A DNA stretch of 64,000 nt from Hevea brasiliensis (taxonomy: Eukaryota > Streptophyta > Magnoliopsida > Malpighiales > Euphorbiaceae): NCBI RefSeq assembly GCF_030052815.1, contig NC_079495.1, positions 57,142,773 through 57,206,772 of the forward strand, in the 5' to 3' direction. The notes under the pieces were generated by a model. That model made no database searches, was not told the origin of the DNA, and was given only the letters and a program-made list of their open reading frames with translations. Positions 24,201 through 38,400 of this stretch are shown here, piece by piece (positions within the stretch are counted from its first letter, which is position 1; every line of letters begins with the position of its first letter). The position numbers and the translations under genes are program-made.

Positions 24201-27200
24201 TATAACTTCAATACCCAAGAAATACTTTAACAATCCCAAGTCTTTGGTCTGAAACTGGGTTTGGAGGAAAGTTTTAAGAGATGAAATACCTACAGAGTCA
24301 CTCCCAGTGATGACAATGTCATCCATATAGACTACCAGGAGAATTAGACCAGCCTCAGATTGCCTATAAAATACTGAGTGATCACACTTACTCTTTTGCA
24401 TACCCAATTCCTGTACTGCTTCACTGAATCTCCCAAACCAGGCCCTAGGACTTTGTTTCAAGCCGTAAAGAGACTTTCGAAGCCTACAAACTTTACTCAA
24501 CTCCCCCTGAGCAACAAACCCAGGTGGTTGCTCCAAACAATCTAGTACAGCATGATCGAACCAAACATATAGAAATTGACCGACATTTCATAAACGAGAA
24601 AATTGTAGATAGATCGTTGAGTGTCTCTCATATGACTTCTAAATATCAGTTAGCCGATGTGTTCACTAAGGGACTTAGCAGCAAAATGTTTCATCCTCTA
24701 GTTTGTAAGTTGAATATGTGTAATTTACATGAACCAACTTGAGGGGGAGTGTTGGAATCTCAATCCCTACATTAAAGGAATTATTATTTCTTTCTCCTTA
24801 TGTATATCTTGTTTCCTATTTATATTAATTTCTATTAATTTAGGTTTCCTTGTAAAGCTAGAAATCTTGTATATAAATAGGCATATGTACAAAGTCATTG
24901 ATACATAAGAATATACAGATTTTTCTCTCCAATCTATTATTTCAAATCAACAGCACAGCAGCCAAATTTCCACAACACCACTAAGAGAAAAGTCCCAAAA
25001 CCCAACACTAACTAAGGTCAAAAGTTTCCTTAGAAGAATTTGCAGCAACAGTTATTTGTTTTGATAATCTCAAAATAGGGTTCCAAGTTCACCAACACTA
25101 CAAGGTGACATCAAAACACCAGGAAACCACTAGGAATGCACTCTACTCTTCAAGGAAACTACAGGGAAAGAAGACCAACCACCGAAATACATCAAATGCA
25201 CTGATGAGTGATGCGGCAGTAGAAACTTTGATTTGGCATGTGAGGGCTACTTGCCAGTCCATTGATGACCAAATTTTGTGGGAAGGCCAATTGGCGGCCA
25301 GACGAAACTCCTTAGGGGGGTGGTGAGGCAAGAAGACCATCCTAAAGTGCTAACCTAGAGAGGCAATGTCTTCTTTACACGGCGAAACCTAAGAATGTGT
25401 TTTGAATTTCAAAGAGAAACAGAACAGATATTTCTAAGGCTTTGATACCATGTTAAGATTAAAGAATTAGAAAAAGAAGAAAGAAAAGGAAGGAAGAGAA
25501 GAGAAGAAAATAGCTCAAAGCTACATCTTTATTATTCTCGTTATTCTATAAAATAGAAGGTTATATATATCTATAATATATATATAAATGCATGAATCAA
25601 GGGGCAAACTTTTGAAGGACAAAAATATCTTTAATTTTTTATATTATTTACAAACATATTATCTCCTATTATTTAAATTAGTTTTAGAATTTATATAAAT
25701 TTAAAATTTTTAGTCTTATACTTAACTTCCATTTATTTATTAAGTTTCTTATTGCAATTTAAATAAACTTTTATAAAAAAAAATTAATTAAAATCAGAAA
25801 TTCATGCTAAAAAAGTATATTTATATTTTTTTGAAAAATATGTCGACTTATGTAATAAAGTTGGACAAATTACTTTAAAAGTTAAATTTTTTTATAATTA
25901 AAATTTTAATAATTAAAAATTTATTTGTAAATAATTACAATGTATTTATAATTTTTTTTTTGGTTTAATAATTAATTCTAAAACAATTAAAATTTTATTT
26001 ATAAATTTAATTTATTTTATATTTAAATTACTGCATTTTATTTTATAATTATTTTTTATTTATAATTTTATTTTACTTCTTAATTTTTTAATTTATTGAT
26101 TATAACGAATAATATAACAATGGACAAAGCTAAAGGCTACTTTTTTTCAGCTAATTAATGAATGTGGAAAGAGATGATTCTCCTTAATTTCAATTAATCT
26201 GTACATGGGTGTATATATACAATTGATTCCTATAATTGTGTTCTACTAATTAGGAAAAAATCCTAAATAAGAATACAGAATACAGAATATACAGAGAAAT
26301 AATATAGTGATTGACTTTCCATAACACTCTCCCTCAAGTTGGAGCATAGATGTTAATCATCCCAACTTGTTACAAATATAGTCAATCCTAACTCCATTCA
26401 GAGTTTTTGTGAAAATATCTCCTAACTGCTCTCCAGTTTTGATGTGTCCTATTGAGATGATCTGTTGTTGAATCTTTTCACGAACAAAGTGACAATCAAT
26501 CTCAATATGTTTGGTCCACTCATTAAACACCGGATTAGAAGCAATATGGAGAGCAACCTGATTATCACACCACAATTTCGCAGGCAGGGAGGTCTTAAAA
26601 CTTATCTCATCTAGTGATTGAAGTATCCACATTACCTCACATACTGATTGTGCCACAGCTCTGTATTTGGATTCAGCACTAGATTGAGAAACTACATTCT
26701 GCTTCTTACTTCTCCAAGACACCAAATTTCTCCCAACAAAAACACAATATCCAGTAGTTGACCTCCTGTCAACCTTAGATCCAACCCAGTCGGCATCTGA
26801 AAAACATTCAACATTCAAATGCCCATGATTACCATATAACAAACCTCTTCCTGGAGCGCCCTTCAGATAACACAGGATTTGTCCCAATGCTTCCCAATGA
26901 GCAACAGTTGGGGAAGACATAAACTGATTTACCACACTAACGGCATAAGCAATGTCAAGACGAGTGACTGTAAGGTAGTTCAATTTTTCTATCAATTTCC
27001 TGTATCTCTCTGGATCTTTAAACAACTCACAATCCCCTACTAACAGTTATAAATTTTGAGTCATTGGTGCACTACAAGGTTTAGAATCTAATTTTCCTGT
27101 CTCTGTCAATAGATCGAGGATATATTTTCTTTGAGACAAAAAAATACCCTTCTTAGTTCTCATAACTTCAATACCCAAGAAATACTTTAACAATCCTAAG

Positions 27201-30200
27201 TCTTTGGTCTGAAACTAGGTTTGAAGGAATGTTTTAAGAGATGAAATACCTGCAGAGTCACTCCCAGTGATGATAATGTCATCCACATAGACTACCAGGA
27301 GAATTAGACCAGCCTCAAATTGCCTATAAAATACTGAGTGATCACACTTACTCTTTTGCATACCAAATTCTCAGATCGCTTCACTGAATCTCCCAAACCA
27401 GGCCCTAGGACTTTGTTTCAAGCCATAAAGAGACTTCCGAAGCCTACAAACTTTACCCAACTCTCCCTGAGCAACAAACCCAGGTGGTTGCTCCACATAC
27501 ACCTCCTCCTGAAGATCACCATGAAGGAAAGCATTCTTGATATCCAATTGGTATAGGAGCCAATCATATGTAGCTGCTAAAGAGATAAACAAGTGAAAAG
27601 AAGTAAGTTTAGCTACAAGAGAAAAAGTGTCAGAGTAATCAACCCCATATGTCTGAGCATATCCTTTTGCTACAAGGCGTGTTTTAACCTAGCCACATAA
27701 CCATCAGGATTTACCTTTACAGTAAATACCCATTTGCAACCAATAGCTTTCTTACCAGTGGGCAAAGGCAACAGTTTCCGTGTACCATTAGCATCTAAAG
27801 CCTCCATTTCCTCTTTCATAGTAGCACCCCCAGCCAGGATGAGACGGTGCCTCACCAACAGTATTAGGGATAGGAACAGAGTCTAAAGAAGTAACAAAAC
27901 ACCGAGAACAAGAAGACAATTGATTGTAAGAAACAAAGAAGAGATAAGGTATGTATATGAACGTTTACCTTTACGAAGAGCAATGGGTAAGTCTAGATCA
28001 GAATCATGATCAGTATGAGGTACAGGATCTCCCAATGAAGTAGCTAGTGGAGGATCTGAGTCAGGAATCTTCAATCTCCTAGAATAAATATGAACAACGG
28101 GAGGTCGAGTAGGTATAGAGACAAAAGGAACAGGCTGTGGGAGAGGACTAGACATTGGTTGGACAGTATATATTAAGAGATCATCCTCCTCCCCCTGACT
28201 CTCATACACAGATGATTGAGGAAAAAATGGAGTGGACTCAAAAAATGTGACATCTGCAGAAACAAGATAACGATTAAGAGTATGAGAGAAACAGCGGTAC
28301 CCTTTTTGGAGCCGGGAGTACCCAAGGAAGACACATTTGAGAGATTTTAGATCCAATTTAGTAACCTGTGGACGAACATCACGCACAAAATAGGTACAAC
28401 CAAAAATACGGAGTTCAATAGGGAACAAAGATTTTATAGGAAACAAAGCAGTATAAGTAATATTCCCATTAAGGACAGAAGACGGCATACGATTGATCAA
28501 AAAATATGCCGTAGAAACTGCATCCGCCCAAAAGTGTTTAGAAACTTTCATCTGAAAAAGAAGAGCACGAGTTACCTCAAGAAAATGCCGAGTTTTTCTT
28601 TCGGCCACACCATTTTGGGATGGGGTATCCACACAGGAAAACTGATGAAGAATGTCATTTTGTGTCATATAAGACTGAAATTGTGCTGAAAAGTACTCTT
28701 TGGCATTGTCACTTCTTAATATGCGCACAGAAATATTAAATTGAGTTTTGATTTCATTACAAAAAGCACAAAAGATAGAAAACAACTCAAAATGATTCTT
28801 CATTAAATATAACCAAGTAACACGAAAGTAATCATCGACAAAAGTAACAAAATAACGAAATCTAGTTTTAGAAGTAACAGAACAAGGATCCCAAACATCA
28901 GAATGAACTAACTCAAAAGGGAATGAAGCTCGTTTATTGACTCTAGACACAGAAGGCAAACGATGATGTTTTGCATACTGACACTACTCACATTCTAGTA
29001 CTAATAAAGACTGAAACTGAGGACACAGCTTTTTCGTGGTAGACAAAGAATGATGGCCCAATCTACAATGAGCTTCAAGAGGTGTTAAAGTACTGGAGCA
29101 AACAAGTGACCGCGGTACATGATTTTCCAGAATGTAGAGACCACCTGACTCACGTCCTTTACCAATAATCTGCTTCGTCGTAAGATCCTAAAACAAACAC
29201 TGGTCAGGAAAAAAGGAAACAGAATAATTTAAGGCACGAGTAAGTTTACTAATAGAAAGTAGATTAAAAAAGAATTTTGATAGACACAAAACAGATGACA
29301 AAGAAATTGACAAAGTCGGGTTCGCAGTTCCAGAACCCATGACACAAGAAGTAGAACCATCAGTTAAAGTAATAGTAGAGGAAGTCAGATTAGACTGAAA
29401 AGCAGATAGAAGACTAGAATTACCTGTCATGTGATCTGTCGCACCAGAATCAATAACCCATTTGGATGAGGAAGACACAAGGCATGTAGTGGATTTACCT
29501 GACTCAGCGATCAAAGTGACAGGGGAACTGGTAGGCTTTAGAAATGCCTGATACTGGAAAAACTGTGCAAAATCCTCTGCAGATACCAAAACAGTTTTCT
29601 AAGAGGAAGATACTGTAGAATCCTCTGCTGCCATATTTGCCATCTGTGATCGCTGATTTTTCCTCTGAAGTTGCGGACAATTATATTTTGTATGGCCAGG
29701 CTCATGGCAATAATAACAAATGACTCCTCTTGAGTCCTGATTAGAACTAGCCTCTTCATTACGCTGATTACTTCTATTACTTGTAATTCCTCCTCTACTT
29801 CCTCTTCTATTACCCTGTTGTCCATTTAGATTACAGCTAATAAGAGTACTACTGGCAGGCTGTGAAGATTGGGTACTCTCTGTACGAAGGACCCGTGTGA
29901 ACGTTTCATGCAAAGAGAAAATCTCATAATTGGAGAGACTAAAAGGTAAAAATACATTAAGTTTCTCATATACCCATTTAAAATCTATAAAATAAGCCGT
30001 GAGAGACTTATCCTCTTTCTCAGCACGGTAGAATGCCTTACAAACATCATAAATACGGGAGATATTCCCTTTACCAGAATACAGAAAATCTAAGTAATCC
30101 ATCAATTCCTTAACAAATTCACAATGATTAATTAAACTAATTACCTCGCTGTGAATCGAGTTCTAAAGCTGCAAAAACAACCGAGCATCCTCCCTTAGCC

Positions 30201-32384
30201 AAGTTTGTCGTGTATCATCAGTAGGTGAATCTTTAGTAAGGTGATCATACTTATCAATGCTACGCAAATAGATCCTAACAGTCTTACTCCACTCCAGGTA
30301 ATTCGAACCATTAAGTTTGTATTCCATGATCTTAGTCATCACCGGAATCACATCAGAAATAACATTTTTATTGTCTGCCATTTGTTGAGACAAAGAAAAC
30401 TAACCGAAACGCTAATCCAAAGTGCTTACAGCAGCCAAAACTCAAAATCACAAATCAAGCAAATACCGAAATAGGATCTGAGAGCCAAACCTCAGAAGTC
30501 CTTTAATGGTGTACTAGATCAGGCAACAACACACAGTGGTGGAATGAGGGGGTTGAGGCGACGCCGGCGATGTTGATCGAAGTCGAAACGGCCGGTCGGC
30601 GGCCAAGGTCTCTCCTGAGCTGGGTGGTGAAAACAAATAGTCACCCTAGATAGATGACTTGCTCTAATACCATGTAGAAGGAGATGATTCTCCTTAATTT
30701 CAATTACTCTGTACATGGGTATATATATATATATAATTGATTCCTATAATTGTGTTCTACTAATTAGGAAGAAATCCTAAATAAGAAATCCTAAATAGGA
30801 ATACAGAATACATAATATACAGAGAAATAATATAGTGATTGACTTTCCATAACAATGAAAATTATATTTTATTAAGCTAAATAACATTAGTACCTAAAAA
30901 TCATTCAAATTAAAAAATATATATATATTATTTTCCTAATAATTTTAAAATAAAATTAAAATTTTCAATTTAATTAGAATTTTATTATTTAAATATTATA
31001 TTTTGATTTTTTATTTCAATCTATAAAAGTTTGAATGGGAAGACGAATTTATAAAAGGATAAAAATATTTTAAGTTTTAAAATAATTTTTGATCCTTAAA
31101 ATAATTATAATATTAATTTTGCATTCAAAACTAATTATTTCTATTAAAATTTATAAAATTTTTCACTTACCTAATTTAAAAAATTTGCAAATATAAACTT
31201 TTATTAATATAAAAGTTTCAACTTTTATACTACTTAATAATATAATATTTTATTTATGCATGAAAATGTATTTAAAGAATAAATAATCATAATATTTACA
31301 AACTATATGATTTTTTTTAAAAGGAAATATAAGCTACATAATCTTAAGTTTATTGAATTGCTACTTCTTAATATAAATTATTTTTTATTAAAGATTTATA
31401 TTAATACATCAAAATTAGTATTTGTAATTCTCTAAGGTAGGCTTGGTATAAATGAATTCCACAAAATTTTATGGAATTCATTTGTAAATATAAAATTTTA
31501 GTATTTGATTTAAATGAAATGCATTTAGAATTTTTAATAATCAATTCCATGAAACTTATTATAACTAAACTAAATTCCATCCAAATTGATAGAATTTGCA
31601 AATGAATTTCAAACTTTAAATCATATATGTTTCAAATGACAAAATTATCCTCTTATTATATATCATTTTATTCTATTTTATTTATTTTAAACACAAAATT
31701 CATTTTATTAGAAATGAATTTCACATTTAATATAAAATATATCAAACAAAAAAATTCATTTGTAAATGAATTCCATGATGGAATTCATTTACAAATTAAA
31801 TAAATTTTACCATAAAATTGAACCAAGCAGGATCTAATAAATAAAAAGTATCTATGTCACAATACCAATTTATAAACTTCTAAAGTAGAAATAAGACTTT
31901 TAATTTAAAAAATTCTTATAAATTTAAACTAATAAATATATTCTTAAACATGTCTAAATATTATTATGATTATTATGATCATACGAGTAACTTTTATATT
32001 TTAGATTTTCATAATTTTTAATGAGTATGATAAGTTTCCCACAAATTTCTTTTATAATGAATTATAAATCTTAATACTTATTATTGAATTAAAGGTATCA
32101 ATACAATATAATTGTTAAAGAGAATAAATTATCATATTTCAAAAAAAAATGATTTACAATTTTATTGTAGATATGAAAAAAAAAATTCTAACAACAATAA
32201 AATAAAGGATATGAAAGCGTGTCAAATATCTATATATTATATTGTACTAATTAAATTATTGTATTAATTATTGTAAAAAAATTTAATATTTTAATTAAGT
32301 AATTAAATTAATATTTGATTAATTTATATATAAATAAAATAATTAAATGCTATAAATTATTTTGATGCACGTGCAACGAACGTG

Positions 32385-32445
<61 letters not shown>

Positions 32446-35400
32446 CCTACCAGTTTTAGGAATTTAAATCCTACATTAAATAGGAATACATAAAAAATCT
32501 ACTAATTAGGAATATAACTAAAACATAAACATTGACTTTCCATAACGGATATATATATAGTTTTTCCTTCTATAATTCTGCTACAATCCCTGTAATTAAA
32601 CACTACCTTACAAATCAGGAATCTATTCTAAATAGGAATTCAAATATACAAGTTGTTTGTTGACTTTCCATAACAGCCATTAACCAAACAAAAGAAATTT
32701 ATAAGTTATAATTAGCGTAACACAAATCAATAAGGTGTCATCTCCATCCTTTTCTTTTATCCTTGTCTCTATGCTTTCAAAGAAGCACTTAATCATTTGG
32801 CAAACCAAAAAATTTTCCACAATAGACAGCAGTATTACCTTGTATCTCCAAATGAACATCGTCAAACAATAAAAGAAAAAAAAATGAGAGCCTCAAAAAC
32901 TAAAACATAAACTTTACCTCCTCTCTAAGACAAGCCAATATGTGTAGCCTAATAGATGCTACAAATAAACACATGGATTCAAAATCCTATATATCAACAG
33001 AACATGTAGAATGTGTCATTTTTATGAGGACAGAATGTACAACACCCGATAACTCCAACATTATAGAGCTCATTCTTCCAATATGGTATTAGTTCACTAT
33101 AAATATGTTCATGTTCCTTTGCATAACTGAGCTAACCAAAACATTGTCATTATAAGTAGTAAAATGATGCATCAGTTAGAAAAATTACCTGCGCAAGAAA
33201 ACCTCCAAGAGCTGGACCCATGACTAATCCAATGCCCCATGATGTGCTTATCTGAAAAGCATAGTTGTGTTGGATAGAATATACTATAAAGGTTTAAACA
33301 GTTTAAAGGCCAAAAGAAGGGACAGCAAGGGAGAAAATGCCCTTACAATTGACATTCCCAAAGCTTGATATTCTTTTCGGCAAACTTCTGATGCATATGC
33401 CTGGTCAAATTGGGAAATAATAATAATAATAATAATAGTATTAAACATCTGCATAGCATTAATAACAATTATATAGAAAGGCAACCAACCAAGTAGCACA
33501 GACAGAAAGCCCAAATGGGTCGAGGCATCATTCAAAGAGTAGTAAGTGGCATTTAGCAATTAGATCACCTAAAAGACTCACAAACCAAACCATAGGAAAA
33601 AGATAGGGGCAAAAAAAGTCCCTTTTCTAGAAAAACGGGATTAAAAATATCAGCAACTATTATTGAATTTGCAGTGTAAGAGATAGGTTTTGGGTGGCTG
33701 AAATCTACAGCAATTTGCAGTATTGCATATCTACTTGTAGTGACTAAAAAGTAAAAAATAAAATAAAATAAAGATTCTATAGAGAAGTAAAGAAAGTTTT
33801 TTTAAAAAATTCTATTCATTATGCTTGGAGTCCTCAGACATCACAATCCCAACTAAAGTTTGCATTAGAATCACAATTATAGTTGAATTGGATCATAGAA
33901 TTCAAAGAAACATAACTGCTAAAATTTTTGCTCAATAAGAAAATGGGTAATAAACCATAACATGTAACGCCCCTATGTTCGGTAGTGCGTTCTACTGTTC
34001 CGGTGACCAGTGCTGTCCGGACAGCTAGGATGCCTAGAACTACACTTCAATATGAGTGAGGAGACATAAAATAATAAAATACAAGAAAAGAAAATACAAG
34101 AAAAACAAAGGAAAAATAATAGCAAAGAAATGTAACCAAGTTAAGCAAGCCGAGAACCCTAGCGATGGGTGACCGCACCGGGAAGTCACGGCGTGGACCG
34201 TTGACTAGCCCTGGACTGCGGGGAACCCTGGAAAATATTTTTAGGACTTAAATAGACCCTTATTGAAGAATAAATATCATTAGAAAGATCAAAGAAAAAT
34301 TAAATAATTAGTACAAAGAAAAGGGAGAAATCGAAAAACAGACAAAACCCGGTGTTACCGAAAAATCGGGAATACAACCCGAACAGGGGCATTATGGTCA
34401 TTCGACATCCCGAATTGTCTTTTGACCTAAATGTCCATTAAAAATAAATAATATTACACTTAGAAAATAAAATGAAAAATTAATTTGGTGGTACCTAAAG
34501 TAAATAGCCAAAAGTGGAGTGAAAATGGTGTAAATAACACATTTAACATGTTATATGATTAATTGAGTGAGTGGGCCACTAAAGGAATAAAATAAAAACA
34601 TAATGGGGCAGCTGTAAGTCCATAATACAAGCTGAAACTTCATCTTCTCCAAATGAATTCATCCATGCCGATTTGAGAAGGAAGAAAATCCTCCATTGCC
34701 GTTTTTGCATGAGCTTGATCCACTCCTCCATTTCAACTCTAATCACTTAGATAGCTTCATTAAAGATTATCTACACATCATAAGGAAGAGCTTGATACCA
34801 AAATCAAGAAGTTTAATCAAGATTTAGCAAGCTCCAACCATAGGTAAGTTTACATTTTTTAATGTTGCTTTGTTAAACTTTGTGTACATGTTATGGGTGT
34901 GTACTTTGTGAAGAAAATTTTCAAGTTTGAAGAGTTCTTGATATATCCAGTTTGGACAGCCATGGAGTTGTGTATTTGATGATTTATTTTACATATGTTT
35001 GATGGGAATTCATGTTGAATAGGGTGAATTAATGTCCTAGTAGTTAATTCCACATGTAAATGGTGATTATGCACTTGGAATGGAAATTGATGAATTATGG
35101 ACACTTTGGCATGGTGAAGCTTTTTGGCAGCCTTGGGATTCTTTGATAAATGTATGTGTTCATGAAGATATGGGCAGAATTGTGACATTGAGGATTAATG
35201 AGTGTGTATGTAAATTGGTTGTGTAAAGTATGTGTAAGAATTAGAAATGTCCATGTGTATGTATTGTTTTATTTGGACCTTATGAATTGGAGTTTTATTT
35301 GGTGTATTGAGGATGTTTGTAATCTGGCCAAAGTGATTTTAAAGTGAAGTGGTATATGGTTTTGGTAATGTACCAAAACAGAATTGGTAAGGGAAGTGAA

Positions 35401-38400
35401 CTTAGAGTAAGGTAAATGTGTGATTGATGTATGCATGTAATAATATGTATGTAAATTATTTGAGCAGTTGTAAATTAAAATTGTACATTGAAGTTGTAAA
35501 GTGAATTATGAGTTATTTTGACTTGTAAAATTTGTATTATATTTCTTTTATCTCATCCTTTGAAAATACTGAAAAATTGTTGTGGATTGAGTTGAGAAAA
35601 ATATTGTGTTGAATTTTGTTGAAGTTGAGATTGGGAAAAATATTGAAGTGCTTTTTAGAGGTTTTCTGAAGAACTGTTTTATCCAAAATACAGATGGCAC
35701 TCTGCCAAAATTTTTACAGAAATTCCAAATAAGTCAAATGTGTTAGTTCTATCACTTCAGTTCACAAAAGTTTTTAACACCTGTAAATAGTGCTCACCAC
35801 TGTGAAAGAAGTAAGAAAAGTTTTTAAAATCCCTTGTAGTGTATTTAATGGGTTATCAGTAGACGGAGTTGATAATTCATTAGGTATACTACGGGATCAT
35901 GTCATGCCTTACAGAGGGGTAGGGTGTGACATGTTTAGTGGTATCAGAGCAATGGTTTTAAAGTGAATTTCGAACTGTGAATTTGAAATCTTTTTGTCAG
36001 AACTACAACTGCTCAAATGTTTGATACATATAGTACATTTACATCATAAATGTGAACTAATGGAGAGGAATCTCCTTGTGTTGGTTGTACAGGAATAGAA
36101 AATTCTGTGAAAAAAATGGAAGAGAAGAATGAGACAATAGAACAGTCTGTGATGGCAGAAGAACAAGTTGAGGCCCCAGCTCCACAAAATGTCGAAGGCC
36201 TGACTGTACCAGTTTTACCGGTACAAATTACTGCACAAATGGCCCAGCAAATGGCCACTTTCTTTCAACAAATGGCTGATAATCTGTCAGCCCAAGCCCA
36301 AGTACAGACCCAACCCCCACAAGGGCAGTGTGAAATGGAAAAGAGGGAGAAACCTATGGGTCAGAGCTCGAACAGTAATTTGAGAAAGAGAAAAGAATTT
36401 GAGGAACCCCGAGCTCAGGGATATGATAGAGGTGGATCATTAAGACAGAGACCACCAAGGTCCAGTCGTCGAACAACTAGAAGTTCCTACCCTTCCCGCC
36501 AATGTGAAACTTGTGGAAGATATCATGGTGGGATATGCTATAAGGCCTCTGGAGCCTGCTACAATTGTGGAAAACTTGGACACTTTGCTAAAGATTGTAC
36601 TAAACCACCTCGATCTGCTCTCCGGATTTCACAAACCGTCAGTCAAAGTCAAGATAGAAATAGAGTTGGTACTCCTCACCACTATAACACAGTGAATCAA
36701 CCTGAATATAGTAGTGCATCAGTCGGAGAGTCCACTATGCGCCAAGTAAAAGGAGCAGAAACTTCAGATGTAGCTGCTGGTAAGTTCTTAATTTTTGAAA
36801 GAAACAATTAGTTATTATTTGATCCCAGCACTACTTAGTTGTGTGTTAGTGTCAGAACTATATGTTATGTTGTTATTCCTTTACATGGAAATGAATTTTG
36901 ATGTATTAGTGACTAGTCCTTTAGGATAATAACTATAATAACAAGTATGATTGACATTAATTTTGGAAGAATTGTTAGCTAAAAGTATTTTCTAACATAT
37001 CGTAAATTATAAAGCTAATTAATGAGCCTACTTAATGTAAGGCAAGAGGACCTAAAAGTAAGTTACAGTAATAAAATTGCTCTAGATGAGGGCAAAGATG
37101 TTACTGTTAGTAATTGTCAAAGGAAATTGTAATCAGAATCGGTTTGGGATATTAGTGGATTCGAGAAAGATAAGATGTTAGAAAACCTAGCCCATGAGGT
37201 TATAACGTAGTAACTATGTAATGTTCTCGATGTTTGTATCGTAAGTTGCAGATTTCAGTACCAACACGGGATTATTGTGTAGAGCTACGTGCTTCCTCGT
37301 GGTACAATAAAGTAAGAATATTTGTAAGTAATCTATAAATTGATACAGTTGCACCCGAATAGAGTACTATTACTGGAAATAAATGTGAAAATTTTAGTCA
37401 TAAATGTAAAACTTCAGAACTAGTCTATCAAACGACTACACTTGTAAGGTAGCTAGAGTCAGTGACTCAGTTATATTAATGTGAATTACCTGTACCACAG
37501 TAATTGCTATAAGCTTAGAGATATCAGTACGACTTATCATCCTCAGACGGATGGACAATCGAAACAAGTAATTCAGGTAAATTCGGAAACTCATTGAGTT
37601 CCTATAAATAATGAAATGAAATGATAATAATAATCTGTAAAATGCAATAAACCCTCGAGAATATACTGAAAACTTCTGTCCTTGAATCCGAAGGAGATGA
37701 GACAGATAACTCCCACTAACAGAATTTGTATATAATAATAAGTGTCGAGTTAGCATACAAATAGCACCCTATGAAACATTGTAAGGGAACAGATAACTAT
37801 GGATTTTGTGATGAGATTTCCGAGGACACAGAATAGTCAAGATGCAGTATAGGTCATAATTGATAGACTAACCAAGTCTGCTCACTTTTTGCCAGTCCGG
37901 ATGGACTATAGCCTGGAAAGATTGGCCAGATTGTACATATATGAGATTGTAAAACTGCATGGAGTGCCAGTATCAATTGTATCTGACAGGGATCCTAGGT
38001 TCACTTCTAGATTCTGGGGTAGTCTTCAGAGAGCCCTAGGAACTAGATTGAACTTCAAAGACAAGATTCCACCCATGCATGCATGGTCACAAAGGGTAAT
38101 TCAGATATTGGAGGATATGCTACGGGCTTGTGTGATTGAATTTGAAGGTAGTTGGGATACACACTTGCCTTTGATTGAGTTTGCTTATAACAACAGCTAT
38201 CAATCAAGCATTGGGATGCCTCCATATGAAGCTTTGTATGGCAGAAAGTGCAGAACTCCCCTATGTTGGGATGAGGTAGGTGAAAGGAAGATGATTGGGC
38301 CAGAAATTGTTCAGCAGACAGAGGAAAAGATCAGATTACTTAGAGATAGACTCAAGGCTGCATCAAACCGTCAGAAGTCCTATGTTGATTTGAAAAGAAG

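Larger units (their letters stand above)
26163..30854 (-). mobile_element. Copia element J, complete, internally deleted
   Basis: 4692-bp Ty1/copia on the host-gene strand in ZIFL intron 7. LTRs 26163-26326 (164 bp) and 30673-30854 (182 bp). Target duplication ATGAA lies at 26158-26162 and 30855-30859. The shorter 3' LTR has lost one of two adjacent AAATCCTAAATA-type repeats. The LTRs lack the 22-bp terminal duplication of C and D. It is older than C and D: more substitutions, and a deletion within gag. Confidence 0.93.

Noticed and set aside
34859..35188. 109-codon minus-strand frame, repeated almost identically at 39778-40173
   Set aside because: Both copies lie inside the two LTRs of gypsy K, so the repetition comes from the LTR, not from conservation of a protein.
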